Positions 6,806-8,054 of a DNA stretch of 8,054 bases are shown here, in pieces. The notes under the pieces were generated by a model that ran no database searches, was not told where the DNA came from, and saw only the letters and a list, made by a program, of their open reading frames with translations. Numbering within the stretch: position 1 is the stretch's first letter; each line of letters opens with the position of its first letter. Origin of the DNA: Spirochaetota bacterium (GTDB lineage: Bacteria; Spirochaetota; Leptospiria; Turneriellales; Turneriellaceae); the NCBI GenBank assembly GCA_029561505.1, contig JAKQXK010000695.1, forward strand, positions 1 to 8,054, read 5' to 3'. The position numbers were made by a program, and so were the translations under genes.

Positions 6806-8054
6806 TTAGAAGCGACCCAACTGCTGCATCAGTTCAAGTTCGCCGATATCAATCTTACTGAGCCGCGCGATTTCTTCGAGCGAAACATTATTTTCGGTCA
6901 GCGCCTTCAGAGCCTGCTTGCGGTAGCCACTGTCTTGCACGAGCGAATCAATCAAAAAGCCTTTTGTGTGTGCGCCGAGCTCTTTGACAGCAAGAGTATT
7001 GCGCGGCGCGGCCTGTACCTGAATCGTGCGGTCTGTCTGCAGAGGTGCTTCGCGCCGCATTTCGGGCACGGGGGCCGGTACGGGCATCGCGCGTCGAGCC
7101 GCCGGCGCTTCAGCGCGCGGCTGAAAGTTGTCACCGCTTGCATAAAATTCTGCGCGCGCAGAGATTTCAGCACGTTCGCGCTCCGCCTTTTTTTCTGCTT
7201 TGATCTGTTCGGCGCGTCGCAGCACCGCCGCGAAGTCAGATTGCGGCGCTTCGTTCGCGGCGGGCATCGTGCGCGCAATCGAGGGCTCGGCTTTGGCTGC
7301 GACAGACGTGGCAGGCTTGGCGGGTGTCAGCTTTTCGCCAAAGACCATCGGCTTGATGGCTTTGCCGAGTGACGATAAAAAACTCATCATTGCCGGGTTC
7401 TCGGCAGGTTCTGCGGAGGCCGCAGGTGCGATCGCTGCCACTGCTGGCTGTTTCTGTTTTCTCGCTGCTGCCTGGCCGAGATTGAGTTCGTCGCGTTCGT
7501 AGAGGTCGCGCATCAGCTCTTCGGCTATCGCAGAATCGTCTTCGGTATCGATGCGTGCATCAGTATAGGGCTCAGGTGGCGCGATCGGCGAGACAACCGG
7601 TTGTGGTTTCGGCGGCGTAGCAGCAACTGCGGCCAGCTGCACTTTGCCTGCTTTAGGCGTGAAAGCTGCTGCCTTCGGGGGTACTGCCGTTTTTTTGGCT
7701 GTTTTCTTTTTTTGCTCGGCCGCCTGCAGCGCGGCAGCTTTTGCTGCTTTGCGCAGTTCGGCAGGTGTCAGTTTTTTTTGTTTAGGCGGGGCAGCACTTT
7801 TTACCTTCATGGGCTGCGAGACCTGAGCGGGTTCAGGCGGCTGCAGCGCCGGCAGCTCGGGTGCACTAGGTTTTTCGCTGTCAAATGCGCGCGCCACTTC
7901 TTCGCCGCGCCGCAACAGATTCTGAAAACGTTCAATGCGCGTTTCAAACAGAGAGGCATAACCTTCCATGTCGCGATAGAACTCTTTCATGTCCTGGCTG
8001 ATGGTCGATTTGTAATAGTCTCTGATCTGCTGGTCGATCTGCCGCGTGATCTTG
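6806..8054 (-). CDS. Ala/Pro/Lys-rich coiled-coil protein with C-terminal helix-turn-helix-like segment, 5'-truncated, unrecognised
   Basis: I do not recognise this protein. The frame is open to the right edge: 21 codons precede the first ATG (7990) and read KITRQIDQQIRDYYKSTISQ then Asp. They continue the same charged helical pattern, so the true start lies outside the window. Numbering from that Met, residues 1-35 continue the amphipathic helix (FYRDMEGYASLFETRIERF). Residues 40-330 are low-complexity, with blocks rich in Pro, Ala and Lys and a charged helix at 250-282 (AEQIKAEKKAERERAEI). Residues 355-392 form a compact helical end containing SLEEIARLSKIDIGELELM. That end resembles the short C-terminal helix-turn-helix-like motif of DUF2802/SwrB-type coiled-coil proteins, several of which are tied to motility. 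This is a pattern impression only. A membrane anchor upstream is possible but not visible. The stop lies 3 nt before the speE-like gene. Confidence 0.75.
   Translation of the reverse strand, partial: KITRQIDQQIRDYYKSTISQDMKEFYRDMEGYASLFETRIERFQNLLRRGEEVARAFDSEKPSAPELPALQPPEPAQVSQPMKVKSAAPPKQKKLTPAELRKAAKAAALQAAEQKKKTAKKTAVPPKAAAFTPKAGKVQLAAVAATPPKPQPVVSPIAPPEPYTDARIDTEDDSAIAEELMRDLYERDELNLGQAAARKQKQPAVAAIAPAASAEPAENPAMMSFLSSLGKAIKPMVFGEKLTPAKPATSVAAKAEPSIARTMPAANEAPQSDFAAVLRRAEQIKAEKKAERERAEISARAEFYASGDNFQPRAEAPAARRAMPVPAPVPEMRREAPLQTDRTIQVQAAPRNTLAVKELGAHTKGFLIDSLVQDSGYRKQALKALTENNVSLEEIARLSKIDIGELELMQQLGRF
7690..7779 (-). repeat. Cluster of three homopolymer A-tracts within the coiled-coil gene
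   Basis: In the coding sense the 90-nt stretch contains A8 (7779-7772), A7 (7713-7707) and A7 (7696-7690), all in Lys codons of a Lys/Ala-rich segment. Two of them form in-frame slippery heptamers: A_AAA_AAA at 7778-7772, and A_AAA_AAG at 7712-7706, the latter identical to the E. coli dnaX site. A -1 slip at either would end at the same TAA (7655-7653). No strong upstream Shine-Dalgarno stimulator is visible. Confidence 0.7.

Noticed and set aside
6782..7372. 196-codon plus-strand open frame opposite the coiled-coil gene
   Set aside because: Antisense to a gene with biased, stop-poor Ala/Lys/Pro composition; the translation looks random and is Arg/Cys-rich.
7988..7990. ATG 7990 as the true start of the coiled-coil gene
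   Set aside because: The frame stays open to the window edge with 21 more codons of the same helical character, and no ribosome-binding site precedes this ATG.

Overview
The window is dense bacterial coding DNA of moderately high GC (mid-50s percent by eye), with almost no intergenic space. The organism looks Gram-negative: it encodes an exported OmpA-type peptidoglycan-binding protein, and the one clear ribosome-binding site is of Shine-Dalgarno type. A GC-rich relative of Leptospira, such as a Turneriella-like spirochaete, is a guess from overall gene style only. No marker gene in the window proves it. There is no sign of a mobile element, CRISPR array, tRNA, rRNA or phage gene.

Layout. 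Two gene strings point at each other. On the plus strand (1-1837) a 5'-truncated riboflavin gene is followed by a UbiA-family prenyltransferase. The first encodes a RibB domain joined to a decayed GTP cyclohydrolase II domain, the RibBX type. The two genes overlap in a TGATG stop/start. On the minus strand (8054 down to 1880) four genes lie nose to tail. They are a 5'-truncated Ala/Pro/Lys-rich coiled-coil protein, a seven-helix membrane protein fused to a spermidine-synthase-like domain, a class I DNA photolyase, and a periplasmic beta-propeller/OmpA protein. Their spacings are 3 nt, a 32-nt overlap and 26 nt, so they could form one transcript. The two strings converge on a 42-nt gap that holds an 18-bp-arm hairpin overlapping the stop codon of the prenyltransferase gene.

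How the genes may work together. The plus-strand pair joins flavin precursor synthesis to quinone prenylation. The minus-strand set mixes an aminopropyltransferase-like membrane enzyme, light-driven DNA repair and an envelope scaffold, with no obvious shared pathway. I do not see a clear new defence or secretion system. The best leads are the RibBX C-terminal domain, the PorE-like propeller/CRD/OmpA protein, the photolyase lacking the outer tryptophan of its electron chain, the membrane SpeE coupled to that photolyase, and the unrecognised coiled-coil protein with dnaX-like A-tracts.
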